Shown: piece after piece, positions 40,851 to 49,572 of the stretch
Layout: each line of letters starts with the position of its first letter
Numbering within the stretch: position 1 is the stretch's first letter
DNA from: Pseudomonas sp. GR 6-02
GTDB lineage: Bacteria; Pseudomonadota; Gammaproteobacteria; Pseudomonadales; Pseudomonadaceae
Direction of reading: 5' to 3'
Length of the DNA stretch: 64,000 nt
Assembly (NCBI RefSeq): GCF_001655615.1
Contig: NZ_CP011567.1
Location: forward strand, 310,001 to 374,000
Made by a program: the position numbers and the translations under genes
The notes under the pieces: generated by a model
What the model saw: only the letters and a program-made list of their open reading frames with translations
Told to the model about the DNA's origin: nothing
Database searches by the model: none

Positions 40851-42257
40851 TCAGCAGCTGTAGTACAGCTCATATTCCAGTGGGTGTACGAAGGTACGAA
40901 CCTTGATTTCTTCTTCGCTTTTCAGAGCGATGTAAGCGTCGATGAAGTCGTCGCTGAAAACGCCGCCTTTGGTCAGGAACGCACGACCTTTGTCCAGCTC
41001 TTCCAGGGCTTCTTTCAGGCTGCCGCAAACTTGTGGGATCTCTTTCGCCTCTTCAGGCGGCAGGTCGTACAGGTTTTTGTCAGCTGCATCGCCAGGGTGG
41101 ATCTTGTTCTGGATGCCGTCCAGGCCAGCCATCAACAGTGCAGCGAAGCCCAGGTACGGGTTAGCTGCCGGATCCGGGAAGCGGGCTTCGATACGGCGAG
41201 CGCGAGGGCTGGACACGTAAGGAATACGGATCGAAGCGGAACGGTTGCGGGCCGAGTAGGCCAGCATCACTGGAGCTTCGAAGCCTGGGACCAGACGCTT
41301 GTAGGAGTTGGTCGACGGGTTGGTGAAGCCGTTCAGAGCCTTACCGTGCTTGATGATACCGCCGATGAAGTACAGAGCGGTGTCGGACAGGCCGGCATAG
41401 CCTTCGCCAGCGAAGGTGTTCTTGCCATCTTTGGCGATGGACAGGTGAACGTGCATACCCGAACCGTTGTCGCCGTACAGCGGCTTAGGCATGAAGGTCG
41501 CGGTGCGGCCGTATGCGTCAGCTACGTTGTGTACGCAGTATTTCAGGGTCTGAACTTCGTCAGCCTTGGCAACCAGGGTGTTGAACTTCACGCCGATTTC
41601 GTTCTGACCGGCAGTCGCCACTTCGTGGTGGTGAACTTCGATGGTCAGGCCCATTTCTTCCATGGCGTTGCACATGGAGGTACGGATTTCGTGGTCGTGG
41701 TCGAACGGCGGAACCGGGAAGTAGCCGCCTTTGACGCCTGGACGGTGGCCTTTGTTGCCGCCTTCCACGTCCTGGTCGGACATCCACGAACCTTGTTCGG
41801 AGTAGATTTTGAACATCGAGCCGGAGATGTCGGACTTGAACTTCACTTCGTCGAAGATGAAGAACTCAGGCTCTGGACCCACAAATACGGTGTCGCCGAT
41901 ACCGGTCGACTTCAGGTATTCCTCGGCACGCTTGGCGATCGCCCGTGGGTCACGGTCGTAGCCTTGCATGGTCGAAGGCTCGATCACGTCGCAAACCAGG
42001 ATCAGGGTCGGCTCTTCGGTGAACGGGTCGAGAACGGCAGTGGTGTCGTCCGGCATCAGGATCATGTCGGAAGCTTCGATGCCTTTCCAGCCAGCGATGG
42101 AGGAACCGTCGAACATTTTGCCTTCTTCGAAGAAAGCTTCATCCAGCGCATCGCGAGCCGGCATGGTCACGTGGTGCTGAGTGCCTTTGGTGTCCGTGAA
42201 GCGCAGATCAATCCACTTGACGTCATGATCTTTGATGAGTTGAACCGACTTCGACAT
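40851..42257 (-). CDS. glnA: Glutamine synthetase type I
   Basis: The 468-residue enzyme matches GlnA throughout: [20 protein letters not shown], the [20 protein letters not shown] signature, [12 protein letters not shown], the [17 protein letters not shown] metal/ammonia region, [20 protein letters not shown], and the adenylylation-site Tyr in [14 protein letters not shown]. It makes glutamine from glutamate, ammonia and ATP and is the main ammonia-assimilation enzyme. A sigma-54 promoter lies 87 bases upstream with NtrC-type half-sites beyond it, so transcription should respond to NtrC, encoded 4 kb away. Confidence 0.98.
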   Translation of the reverse strand: MSKSVQLIKDHDVKWIDLRFTDTKGTQHHVTMPARDALDEAFFEEGKMFDGSSIAGWKGIEASDMILMPDDTTAVLDPFTEEPTLILVCDVIEPSTMQGYDRDPRAIAKRAEEYLKSTGIGDTVFVGPEPEFFIFDEVKFKSDISGSMFKIYSEQGSWMSDQDVEGGNKGHRPGVKGGYFPVPPFDHDHEIRTSMCNAMEEMGLTIEVHHHEVATAGQNEIGVKFNTLVAKADEVQTLKYCVHNVADAYGRTATFMPKPLYGDNGSGMHVHLSIAKDGKNTFAGEGYAGLSDTALYFIGGIIKHGKALNGFTNPSTNSYKRLVPGFEAPVMLAYSARNRSASIRIPYVSSPRARRIEARFPDPAANPYLGFAALLMAGLDGIQNKIHPGDAADKNLYDLPPEEAKEIPQVCGSLKEALEELDKGRAFLTKGGVFSDDFIDAYIALKSEEEIKVRTFVHPLEYELYYSC

Positions 42258-42353
42258 AGTGTCCTCCGGGTGGCTTAGGGCTAGTAATGGATGCCCTTAA
42301 ATGTGGGTGATGCCGGCGCGAATACTCTGCCATGGCAACCTGCCTCACAAGGG

Positions 42354-42370
42354 AGCAAATTGCATGCCAG
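42354..42370 (-). promoter_or_regulatory. Sigma-54 promoter of glnA
   Basis: On the minus strand CTGGCATGCAATTTGCT has TGGCATG at -24 and TTTGCT at -12, with GG and GC ten bases apart. The start is predicted near 42344, giving a leader of about 87 nt. Confidence 0.75.
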
Positions 42371-42472
42371 TGCCTCATCATGGGTTTTTTGCCCCAATAT
42401 CACGCTTGCAAGGGGGCGGCGCACCATAAAGCGCAAAATATCGCCCTGTAATGTAGCGTCGATTTCCATAAA

Positions 42473-42489
42473 TGACCTGTTTTGGTGCA
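42473..42489. promoter_or_regulatory. Predicted NtrC site upstream of glnA
   Basis: TGACCTGTTTTGGTGCA has the right half-site TGGTGC intact and correct spacing, but the left half is poor. A second candidate, GCACCATAAAGCGC (42421-42434), is one base short. Both are 75-145 bases upstream of the sigma-54 start. Confidence 0.45.
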
Positions 42490-42537
42490 TGCAAAACCTT
42501 CTGCACATTAACTGGTTAAACCTTGAGCAATTTCCGC

Positions 42538-42543
42538 TATAAT
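42538..42543 (+). promoter_or_regulatory. Predicted -10 box of thiI
   Basis: A perfect TATAAT lies 42 bases before the thiI ATG. The -35 is weak (GTTAAA, 17 bases upstream). The region between glnA and thiI therefore carries divergent sigma-54 and sigma-70 promoters. Confidence 0.5.
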
Positions 42544-42585
42544 CCGCGCCCCCCTTTTTCGGCTGGCCCTGCGCGCGCTGTTTTC

Positions 42586-44040
42586 ATGAAACTAATCGTA
42601 AAAGTCTTCCCCGAGATCACCATCAAGAGCCGCCCGGTACGGATGCGTTTCATCCGCCAGTTGGCCAAAAACATCCGTACCGTGCTCCGCGACCTGGACC
42701 CGGCCGTGGTGGTGAACGGTGTGTGGGACAATCTCGAGCTGGAAACCCGCGTCAGCGACCCCAAGGTCCTGAAAGAGATGGGCGAGCGCCTGACTTGCAC
42801 GCCGGGCATCGCGCACTTTTTGCAGATCGACGAGTACCCGCTGGGCGACTTCGACGACATCGTCGAGAAGTGCAAGCAGCACTACGGCGATGCGCTGGCC
42901 GGGAAGATTTTCTCGGTGCGCTGCAAGCGCGCCGGCAAGCACCCATTCAGTTCGATAGACATCGAGAAATATGTCGGCAGCCAGTTGCGCCGTCAGTGTG
43001 GTGCCGCCGGAATCGACCTGAAAAAGCCCGAAATCGAAGTCCGTATCGAAGTTCGCGACCAACGGTTGTTCGTGATCCACAGCCAGCACAACGGCATCGG
43101 CGGTTATCCGCTCGGGGCCCTGGAACAGACGCTTGTACTGATGTCCGGCGGCTTCGATTCCACCGTTGCGGCCTACCAGATCATGCGCCGCGGGCTGATG
43201 AGCCACTTCTGCTTCTTCAACCTGGGCGGACGCGCCCACGAATTGGGCGTCATGGAAGTCGCGCACTTCATCTGGAAGAAGTACGGCAGCTCCCAACGCG
43301 TGTTATTTGTCAGTGTGCCGTTCGAGGAAGTTCTGGGAGAAATTCTCGGGAAAGTCGATAACAGTCATATGGGTGTAGTTTTGAAGCGTATGATGTTGCG
43401 CGCTGCTTCCCGAATTGCCGATCGACTGCACATCGAAGCGCTGGTCACGGGTGAGGCGATCTCCCAGGTGTCGAGCCAGACGTTGCCGAACCTGTCCGTG
43501 ATCGACTGCGTGACCGACAAGCTGGTCTTGCGTCCACTGATCGCCAGTCACAAGCAGGACATCATCGACACGGCCAACGAGATCGGCACCGCCGATTTCG
43601 CCCGGCACATGCCGGAGTACTGCGGGGTCATCTCGGTCAATCCGAAGACGGCGGCCAAGCGCTACCGCGTGGAGCACGAAGAGAAAGAATTCGACATGGC
43701 AGTCCTTGAGCGCGCGCTCGAGAACGCCAAACTGGTGCCGATCGATCGGGTGATCGACGAATTGGGCCAGGACTTGCAGATTGAAGAAGTCAGCGAAGCG
43801 CTGGCGGGCCAGATCATCATCGATATCCGTCACCCGGATGCCGCCGAAGACGACCCGCTGGAGCTTCCTGGTATCGAGGTACAGACGATGCCGTTTTATG
43901 CACTGAACGCTCGTTTCAAGGAACTGGACCCTACTCGCCAGTACCTGCTGTATTGCGACAAAGGCGTGATGAGTCGCCTGCATGCCCACCATTTGCTCAG
44001 TGAGGGGCATGCCAATGTGCGCGTTTATCGACCGAGCTAA
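42586..44040 (+). CDS. thiI: tRNA 4-thiouridine synthase ThiI
   Basis: From ATG 42586 the product has 484 residues, the long form with a rhodanese domain. The order is ferredoxin-like and THUMP domains ([20 protein letters not shown]...), a PP-loop ([16 protein letters not shown]), and a C-terminal rhodanese domain with the persulfide Cys457 ([14 protein letters not shown]). Cys346 ([13 protein letters not shown]) corresponds to the partner that forms a disulfide with it. ThiI thiolates U8 of tRNA and supplies sulfur for thiamine thiazole synthesis. The frame is open 21 codons upstream, but the chosen start gives the family N-terminus. Confidence 0.96.
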   Translation: MKLIVKVFPEITIKSRPVRMRFIRQLAKNIRTVLRDLDPAVVVNGVWDNLELETRVSDPKVLKEMGERLTCTPGIAHFLQIDEYPLGDFDDIVEKCKQHYGDALAGKIFSVRCKRAGKHPFSSIDIEKYVGSQLRRQCGAAGIDLKKPEIEVRIEVRDQRLFVIHSQHNGIGGYPLGALEQTLVLMSGGFDSTVAAYQIMRRGLMSHFCFFNLGGRAHELGVMEVAHFIWKKYGSSQRVLFVSVPFEEVLGEILGKVDNSHMGVVLKRMMLRAASRIADRLHIEALVTGEAISQVSSQTLPNLSVIDCVTDKLVLRPLIASHKQDIIDTANEIGTADFARHMPEYCGVISVNPKTAAKRYRVEHEEKEFDMAVLERALENAKLVPIDRVIDELGQDLQIEEVSEALAGQIIIDIRHPDAAEDDPLELPGIEVQTMPFYALNARFKELDPTRQYLLYCDKGVMSRLHAHHLLSEGHANVRVYRPS

Positions 44041-44179
44041 GTGCCCGGGGCTGTTTGCCTGTGGCCTGCGTCACCGGCCCCCCGATGCCACCGTCAAGTT
44101 GTAACGGCTTGTACGGACGCTACTGTTAATCGCTGCCAAGACTTGTCAGCACACCGAATCCTCTGATCGAGATACACAA

Positions 44180-46000
44180 GTGATCGAAAATCTACGCAAC
44201 ATCGCCATCATTGCCCACGTTGACCATGGTAAAACCACCCTGGTAGACAAACTCTTGCGTCAATCCGGCACCCTGGAGCGCAACGAGCTCAACGACGAGC
44301 GCGTGATGGACTCCAACGACCAGGAGAAAGAGCGCGGTATTACCATTCTGGCGAAAAACACCGCCATCAACTGGAACGGCTACCACATCAACATCGTGGA
44401 CACCCCGGGCCACGCCGACTTCGGCGGCGAAGTTGAACGTGTAATGTCGATGGTCGACTCCGTTCTGCTGCTGGTTGACGCTCAAGACGGCCCTATGCCG
44501 CAAACCCGTTTCGTGACCAAGAAGGCGTTCGAAGCCGGCCTGCGTCCAATCGTGTGCATCAACAAGGTTGACCGTCCAGGCGCGCGTCCGGACTGGGTTC
44601 TGGACCAGATCTTCGACCTGTTCGACAACCTGGGTGCTACCGAAGAACAGCTGGACTTCAAAGTCGTCTACGCCTCGGCCCTGAACGGCATCGCCGGTCT
44701 GGACCACACCGACATGGCTGAAGACATGACCCCGTTGTACCAGTCGATCGTCGACAACGTACCGGCTCCTAAAGTTGACCGTGAAGGCCCGTTCCAGATG
44801 CAAATCTCGGCACTGGACTACAACAGCTTCCTGGGTGTTATCGGTGTTGGCCGTATCGCTCGTGGTAGCGTCAAGCCGAACACTCCAGTCGTGGCCATTG
44901 GCGCCGACGGCAAGAAGCGTAACGGTCGTATCCTGAAGCTGATGGGTCACCACGGCCTGCACCGTATCGACGTTGAAGAAGCGTTTGCCGGTGACATCGT
45001 GTGCGTGAGCGGTATGGACTCGCTGTTCATCTCCGACACCCTGTGCCAGCCGGACAACGTCGAGGCGATGAAGCCTCTGACCGTTGACGAGCCAACCGTT
45101 TCCATGACCTTCCAGGTAAACGACTCGCCTTTCTGCGGTAAAGAAGGCAAGTTCGTGACTTCCCGTAACATCAAGGAACGTCTGGACAAAGAGCTGCTGT
45201 ACAACGTTGCACTGCGCGTTGAAGAAGGCGACTCGGCTGACAAGTTCAAGGTTTCCGGCCGTGGTGAGTTGCACCTCTCGGTACTGATCGAAACCATGCG
45301 TCGCGAAGGCTTCGAAATGGGCGTTGGTCGTCCGGAAGTGATCATCCGTCAAGTTGACGGCGTGAAGCAGGAACCGTTCGAAAACGTAACCATCGACACC
45401 CCTGAAGAATCCCAGGGCAAGGTCATGGAAGAGATGGGCCTGCGTAAAGGCGACCTGACCAACATGGTGCCGGATGGCAAAGGCCGTGTTCGTCTGGAGT
45501 ACAACATCCCTGCTCGCGGTCTGATCGGTTTCCGTAACCAGTTCCTGACCCTGACCAACGGTGCTGGCATCCTGACCTCGATCTTCGATCGCTACGACAC
45601 CATGAAGTCCGGCGACATGTCCGGTCGTCAGAACGGTGTTCTGGTATCGGTAGAAACCGGCAAGGCGCTGACCTACTCCCTGGAAACCCTGCAGGCGCGT
45701 GGCAAGCTGTTCGTTGAGCACGGTCAAGAGATCTACAACGGTCAGATCGTTGGTCTGAACAGCCGTGACAACGACATGGGCGTCAACCCAACCAAAGGCA
45801 AGAAGCTCGACAACATGCGTGCTTCGGGTAAAGACGAAACCATCGCCCTGGTTCCACCTGTTCGCTTCACTCTGGAACAGGCCCTGGAATTCATCCAGGA
45901 TGACGAGCTGTGCGAAGTGACACCTAAGTCGATCCGCCTGCGTAAGAAGATCCTGGACGAAGGCGAGCGTACCCGCGCTGCCAAGAAAGCCAAGAACTGA
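44180..46000 (+). CDS. typA: Ribosome-associated translational GTPase TypA/BipA
   Basis: The 606-residue GTPase has G1 [15 protein letters not shown], a switch I region ending in the RGITIL motif, G3 [16 protein letters not shown]4 [10 protein letters not shown], and the downstream EF-G-like domains. The BipA-specific C-terminal domain follows ([20 protein letters not shown] and [13 protein letters not shown]). It binds 70S ribosomes and helps 50S assembly and stress responses. Translation starts at GTG 44180. A strong terminator follows. It stands alone between thiI and the YkgJ-type gene. Confidence 0.96.
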   Translation: MIENLRNIAIIAHVDHGKTTLVDKLLRQSGTLERNELNDERVMDSNDQEKERGITILAKNTAINWNGYHINIVDTPGHADFGGEVERVMSMVDSVLLLVDAQDGPMPQTRFVTKKAFEAGLRPIVCINKVDRPGARPDWVLDQIFDLFDNLGATEEQLDFKVVYASALNGIAGLDHTDMAEDMTPLYQSIVDNVPAPKVDREGPFQMQISALDYNSFLGVIGVGRIARGSVKPNTPVVAIGADGKKRNGRILKLMGHHGLHRIDVEEAFAGDIVCVSGMDSLFISDTLCQPDNVEAMKPLTVDEPTVSMTFQVNDSPFCGKEGKFVTSRNIKERLDKELLYNVALRVEEGDSADKFKVSGRGELHLSVLIETMRREGFEMGVGRPEVIIRQVDGVKQEPFENVTIDTPEESQGKVMEEMGLRKGDLTNMVPDGKGRVRLEYNIPARGLIGFRNQFLTLTNGAGILTSIFDRYDTMKSGDMSGRQNGVLVSVETGKALTYSLETLQARGKLFVEHGQEIYNGQIVGLNSRDNDMGVNPTKGKKLDNMRASGKDETIALVPPVRFTLEQALEFIQDDELCEVTPKSIRLRKKILDEGERTRAAKKAKN

Positions 46001-46019
46001 GTTAACTCAGGCTGAATGA

Positions 46020-46053
46020 AAACGCCCCCGGTCGAAAGGCCGGGGGCGTTTTT
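46020..46053 (+). terminator. Terminator after typA
   Basis: AACGCCCCCGG pairs with CCGGGGGCGTT around TCGAAAGG, followed by a T-rich run. Confidence 0.92.
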
Positions 46054-46065
46054 GTTTGTCTGGCT

Positions 46066-46211
46066 GTAGCAGCTGCCGAGCCTGCGAGGCTGCGTTCGAC
46101 TGCGCAGCAGTCGTGAAATCAAACGCTGCGGTGCATCATATAAATCGTGTTTTCAGGCCTGCGACTGCTGCGCTGCCGAACGCAGCCTCGCTGGGGCTCG
46201 ACAGCTGCTAC
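46066..46211. repeat. Long imperfect inverted repeat, not of REP type
   Basis: GTAGCAGCTGCCGAGCC and GCGAGGCTGCGTTCG in the left arm reappear inverted in the right arm (CGAACGCAGCCTCGC, CAGCTGCTAC). The arms are about 50 bp each with a few mismatches, around a spacer near 46110-46155. It lies between typA and the convergent YkgJ gene. The palindrome core differs from the GGGAGCGGGCTTGCCCGC REP class. Confidence 0.8.
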
Positions 46212-46227
46212 GGGGATCGAGGCGGCT

Positions 46228-46671
46228 TTAAAACTTTTCGAGGGTGCGGCTGGAGCTGCTGGTCTCGCGCACCACTTCTTTAGGCTTGTACGCGCAATAC
46301 CCTGGCCGCGGTCCGATCTTCGGGTGGTTGCGGCAGGTGTCCGGGCGCTTATCATAAATAGTGCACAAACGGCTTTTACGATCCAGGTACAGGCAATCGT
46401 TGTTGCTCATGCGCTGGAGGGTGAAGATCTCGGACTTCTGGTTGTAGCGCTCGACAATCCCTTCCTTCTGCAAGCGCTTGGCGATGTTCTTGGGTGGATC
46501 GCCCAGTTCGAATTCGTCGACGATGCCGATACGGATCAGATCCTTGATCTTGACCTCGACCGGCAGCGTGCAGCAGCTGGACATGCACGAGCCGCACATT
46601 GGGGCAGAGTACTTGGCCCAGGTATCGAGGCGATCGATTTCCGCGGCGGCGATCAGGTTGGGCTTCATCAT
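46228..46671 (-). CDS. YkgJ-family cysteine cluster protein
   Basis: The 147-residue protein has the Cys-rich pattern CGSCMSSCC near the N-terminus and later CLYLDRKSRLCTIYDKRPDT followed by CRNHP and YCAYKP. Eight or so Cys fit the zinc- or iron-binding YkgJ fold (CxxCxxxCC-...-C-...-C-...-C). The function is unknown; some relatives are thought to bind metals. The start could be either of two consecutive ATGs (46671 or 46668), with no strong ribosome site. It is convergent with typA. Confidence 0.88.
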   Translation of the reverse strand: MMKPNLIAAAEIDRLDTWAKYSAPMCGSCMSSCCTLPVEVKIKDLIRIGIVDEFELGDPPKNIAKRLQKEGIVERYNQKSEIFTLQRMSNNDCLYLDRKSRLCTIYDKRPDTCRNHPKIGPRPGYCAYKPKEVVRETSSSSRTLEKF

Positions 46672-46780
46672 CGGTTGTTACCAGCGTGTGCATCAGGGCG
46701 CGCGATCATACCGGGACTGGTGGATTTTTGAACAACCTTTCGCCAGATTTTTTTTGCTTGTCGCAAAATAGTCCTGTGTC

Positions 46781-46796
46781 CGGCACGGCCCCTGCA
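46781..46796 (+). promoter_or_regulatory. Sigma-54-like promoter upstream of glgP
   Basis: CGGCACGGCCCCTGCA has GG and GC ten bases apart, with GGCACG at -24 and CTGCA at -12. The start would be near 46807, about 120 bases before the glgP ATG. No NtrC palindrome was seen nearby, so another activator would be required. Confidence 0.4.
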
Positions 46797-46927
46797 TTGT
46801 TTCTGGCCCACGACAACGTAATGTCGATCTATCTCGTACTAACAGGAAAAACTGCCGAACCAGAGTCTCTACGGTCTGTCAGACCGACTAGGCTCAGACA
46901 ACTTCACGCTCGCTCGAGGTCTTATCG

Positions 46928-49378
46928 ATGACTCAAGAACCACTTGTTCGCGAAGCAGAGGTGGCCGCATTCCGCGACGCCGTCTTGACCAAGCTCACTT
47001 ACGCGGTGGGTAAAGACCCGGATCACGCCTTCGACCATGACTGGTTCGAAGCCATTGCCCTGGCGGCGCGTGATCACATGGTCGAGCACTGGATGGACCA
47101 CACCCGGCAGATCTACCGCAAAGGCCAGAAACGCGTTTATTACCTATCCCTTGAATTTCTTATCGGTCGCTTGCTCTACGACAGCCTGAGCAACCTCGGC
47201 TTGCTCGATGTGGCCCGCGAGGCCATGACCGAACTGGGGGTCGACATCGAACGCATCCGTCTACTGGAGCCCGATGCGGCACTGGGCAACGGTGGCCTCG
47301 GACGTCTGGCGGCATGCTTTATGGAAAGCATGTCGACCCTCGGCATCGCCGGCCATGGTTATGGCATTCGTTACGAACACGGTTTGTTCCGCCAGGCCAT
47401 CGTCGACGGCTGGCAGCAGGAGCAGACCGAACACTGGCTGGACTTCGGCAACCCGTGGGAGTTCGAACGACCAGAGGTGGCCTACCCGATCGGTTTCGGC
47501 GGCAGTGTCGAAACCGTGACCGATGAAGCCGGCAAGTCCAGGCAAGTCTGGTCTCCGTCGGAAACCGTGCGGGCCATCGCCTACGACACCCCGGTGGTCG
47601 GTTGGCGTGGTGCAAGCGTCAACACCCTGCGGCTGTGGCGCGCCCGGGCCATGGAAGAATTGCATCTGGAGCGCTTCAACGCGGGCGACCACTTGGGCGC
47701 GGTCGCGGAAGTGGCCTGGGCAGAAAGTATCTCCCGCGTGCTTTACCCGGCGGACAGCAACGAGGCCGGCCAGGAGTTGCGCCTGCGCCAGGAATATTTC
47801 TTCGTTTCCGCGTCCTTGCAGGACTTGTTGCGTCGCCATCGCAACATGCACACCTCGGTGCTGACCCTGGGCGATCACGCCGCCATTCAACTCAACGACA
47901 CTCACCCCTCGATCGCCGTGGCCGAACTGATGCGTCAGTTGGTCGACGTCTATGACGTGGCGTGGGATGCGGCGTGGCAGATCACGGTCGACACGCTGTC
48001 GTACACCAACCACACGCTGTTGCCGGAAGCGCTGGAAACCTGGCCGGTCAGTCTGATGGAACGGATGCTGCCCCGGCACATGCAGATCATTTACTTGATC
48101 AACGCCCAGCACATCGACTCGTTGCGAGCCAAAGGTGTTCACGATTTCGACGTGCTGCGTGCGATTTCGCTGATCGAGGAAGACAACGGTCGCCGCGTGC
48201 GCATGGGTAACCTGGCATTCCTGGGTTCCCACAGCGTCAATGGCGTGTCCGGCCTGCACACGCAGCTGATGCGCAGCACGGTGTTCTCCGAGCTGCACAA
48301 GCTTTACCCGGACCGGATCAACAACAAGACCAATGGCATTACCTTCCGCCGCTGGCTCTATCAGGCCAACCCCGAACTCACCTCCATGCTGGTCGACGCC
48401 CTCGGCCCGAATCTGCTGGACAACCCCGAGGAGCGCTTGCTCGCGCTGGAGCCGTTTGCCGAGAAGACTGCATTTCGCAAGCAGTTCGCCGAACAGCGGC
48501 TGCACAACAAGAAAGCCCTGGCGTATCTGATTCATGAGCGGCTGGGGATCGCGGTCAATCCGGCGGCGATGTTCGATGTGCAGGTCAAGCGGATCCACGA
48601 ATACAAGCGTCAGTTGCTTAACCTGATGCACACCGTCGCGCTGTATCAGGCGATTCGTGCCGAGCCGGAAACCGACTGGGTACCGCGGGTGAAAATCTTC
48701 GCCGGCAAGGCGGCGGCCAGTTATCACCAAGCCAAGCTGATCATCAAGCTGACCAACGACATTGCGCGGGTGGTCAACAACGACCCGACGGTGCGCGGCT
48801 TGCTCAAAGTGGTGTTCCTGCCCAACTACAACGTCAGCCTGGCCGAGAGCATCATTCCGGCGGCGGACTTGTCGGAGCAGATTTCCACTGCCGGCTTCGA
48901 AGCCTCGGGCACCAGTAACATGAAATTCGGCCTCAACGGCGCGCTGACCATCGGTACCCTGGACGGGGCCAACGTGGAAATGTGCGAGCGCATCGGTGCC
49001 GAGCACATGTTTATTTTTGGTCTCAGCGCCCAGCAAGTGGAAGCGCGCAAGCGTAACCATGAATTCAACGCCGCGCCGGACATCGCCGCCTCCCATCGGC
49101 TCAACGACGTGCTGCAAGCGATTCGCAGCGGGGTGTTCTCACCAGACGATCCGTCCCGTTATACCGCGCTGATCGATTCGCTGGTGGACTACGACCGCTT
49201 CCTGGTCTGCGCCGATTTCGACTCTTACTGGAACGCGCAGATGCGGGTCGAAGCTCACTGGCACGACTCGAAAGAGTGGTGGCGCTCGGCGGTATTGAAC
49301 ACCGCGCGGATGGGCTGGTTCTCGTCCGACCGGACCATTCGCGAGTACGCAACGGATATCTGGAAGGCTTTGGAGTAA
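46928..49378 (+). CDS. glgP: Glycogen/starch/alpha-glucan phosphorylase
   Basis: The 816-residue enzyme shows the phosphorylase backbone: YLSLEFLIGRLLYDSLSNLG, ALGNGGLGRLAACFMESMST, YTNHTLLPEALETWPVSLME, NGITFRRWLYQANPEL and the PLP-site region EASGTSNMKFGLNGALTIGT, whose Lys binds the cofactor. KRIHEYKRQLLNLMHTVALY is the other conserved segment. It releases glucose-1-phosphate from glycogen-like polymers. Other glg genes are not in this window. A terminator hairpin (49401-49422) follows. The upstream leader holds a short GGTCTG/CAGACC hairpin. Confidence 0.95.
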   Translation: MTQEPLVREAEVAAFRDAVLTKLTYAVGKDPDHAFDHDWFEAIALAARDHMVEHWMDHTRQIYRKGQKRVYYLSLEFLIGRLLYDSLSNLGLLDVAREAMTELGVDIERIRLLEPDAALGNGGLGRLAACFMESMSTLGIAGHGYGIRYEHGLFRQAIVDGWQQEQTEHWLDFGNPWEFERPEVAYPIGFGGSVETVTDEAGKSRQVWSPSETVRAIAYDTPVVGWRGASVNTLRLWRARAMEELHLERFNAGDHLGAVAEVAWAESISRVLYPADSNEAGQELRLRQEYFFVSASLQDLLRRHRNMHTSVLTLGDHAAIQLNDTHPSIAVAELMRQLVDVYDVAWDAAWQITVDTLSYTNHTLLPEALETWPVSLMERMLPRHMQIIYLINAQHIDSLRAKGVHDFDVLRAISLIEEDNGRRVRMGNLAFLGSHSVNGVSGLHTQLMRSTVFSELHKLYPDRINNKTNGITFRRWLYQANPELTSMLVDALGPNLLDNPEERLLALEPFAEKTAFRKQFAEQRLHNKKALAYLIHERLGIAVNPAAMFDVQVKRIHEYKRQLLNLMHTVALYQAIRAEPETDWVPRVKIFAGKAAASYHQAKLIIKLTNDIARVVNNDPTVRGLLKVVFLPNYNVSLAESIIPAADLSEQISTAGFEASGTSNMKFGLNGALTIGTLDGANVEMCERIGAEHMFIFGLSAQQVEARKRNHEFNAAPDIAASHRLNDVLQAIRSGVFSPDDPSRYTALIDSLVDYDRFLVCADFDSYWNAQMRVEAHWHDSKEWWRSAVLNTARMGWFSSDRTIREYATDIWKALE

Positions 49379-49400
49379 TTTTTAGCAACAAATGTGCGCA

Positions 49401-49422
49401 AGGCCCAACGTCCGTTGGGCCT
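49401..49422 (+). terminator. Hairpin after glgP
   Basis: AGGCCCAACG pairs with CGTTGGGCCT across a two-base TC gap. It sits 22 bases after the stop codon. Confidence 0.7.
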
Positions 49423-49450
49423 GATCGATATACTAAGCGCCAACTTGACC

Positions 49451-49487
49451 CCAGTGTGGGGGCGGCGCACCGCCGCTCCCACACTGG
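49451..49487. repeat. REP-like palindrome
   Basis: CCAGTGTGGGGGCGGC and CCGCTCCCACACTGG pair around GCACCG. It belongs to the GTGGGAGCGGC repeat class common in P. fluorescens intergenic regions. Confidence 0.75.
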
Positions 49488-49572
49488 ACTCCGGGTGTCT
49501 GCTCACTAGACTGAGCCAGAGGCTGTATCGCACGGATCAGCCCCGCCACGGGGCCGCTTAGGGATATCGACC

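Noticed and set aside
47261..49117. 618-codon frame antisense to glgP
   Set aside because: It is a shadow of the phosphorylase coding sequence. No start signal or protein family is seen; the same holds for the long antisense frames over glnA, typA, gpmI and the DUF2339 gene.
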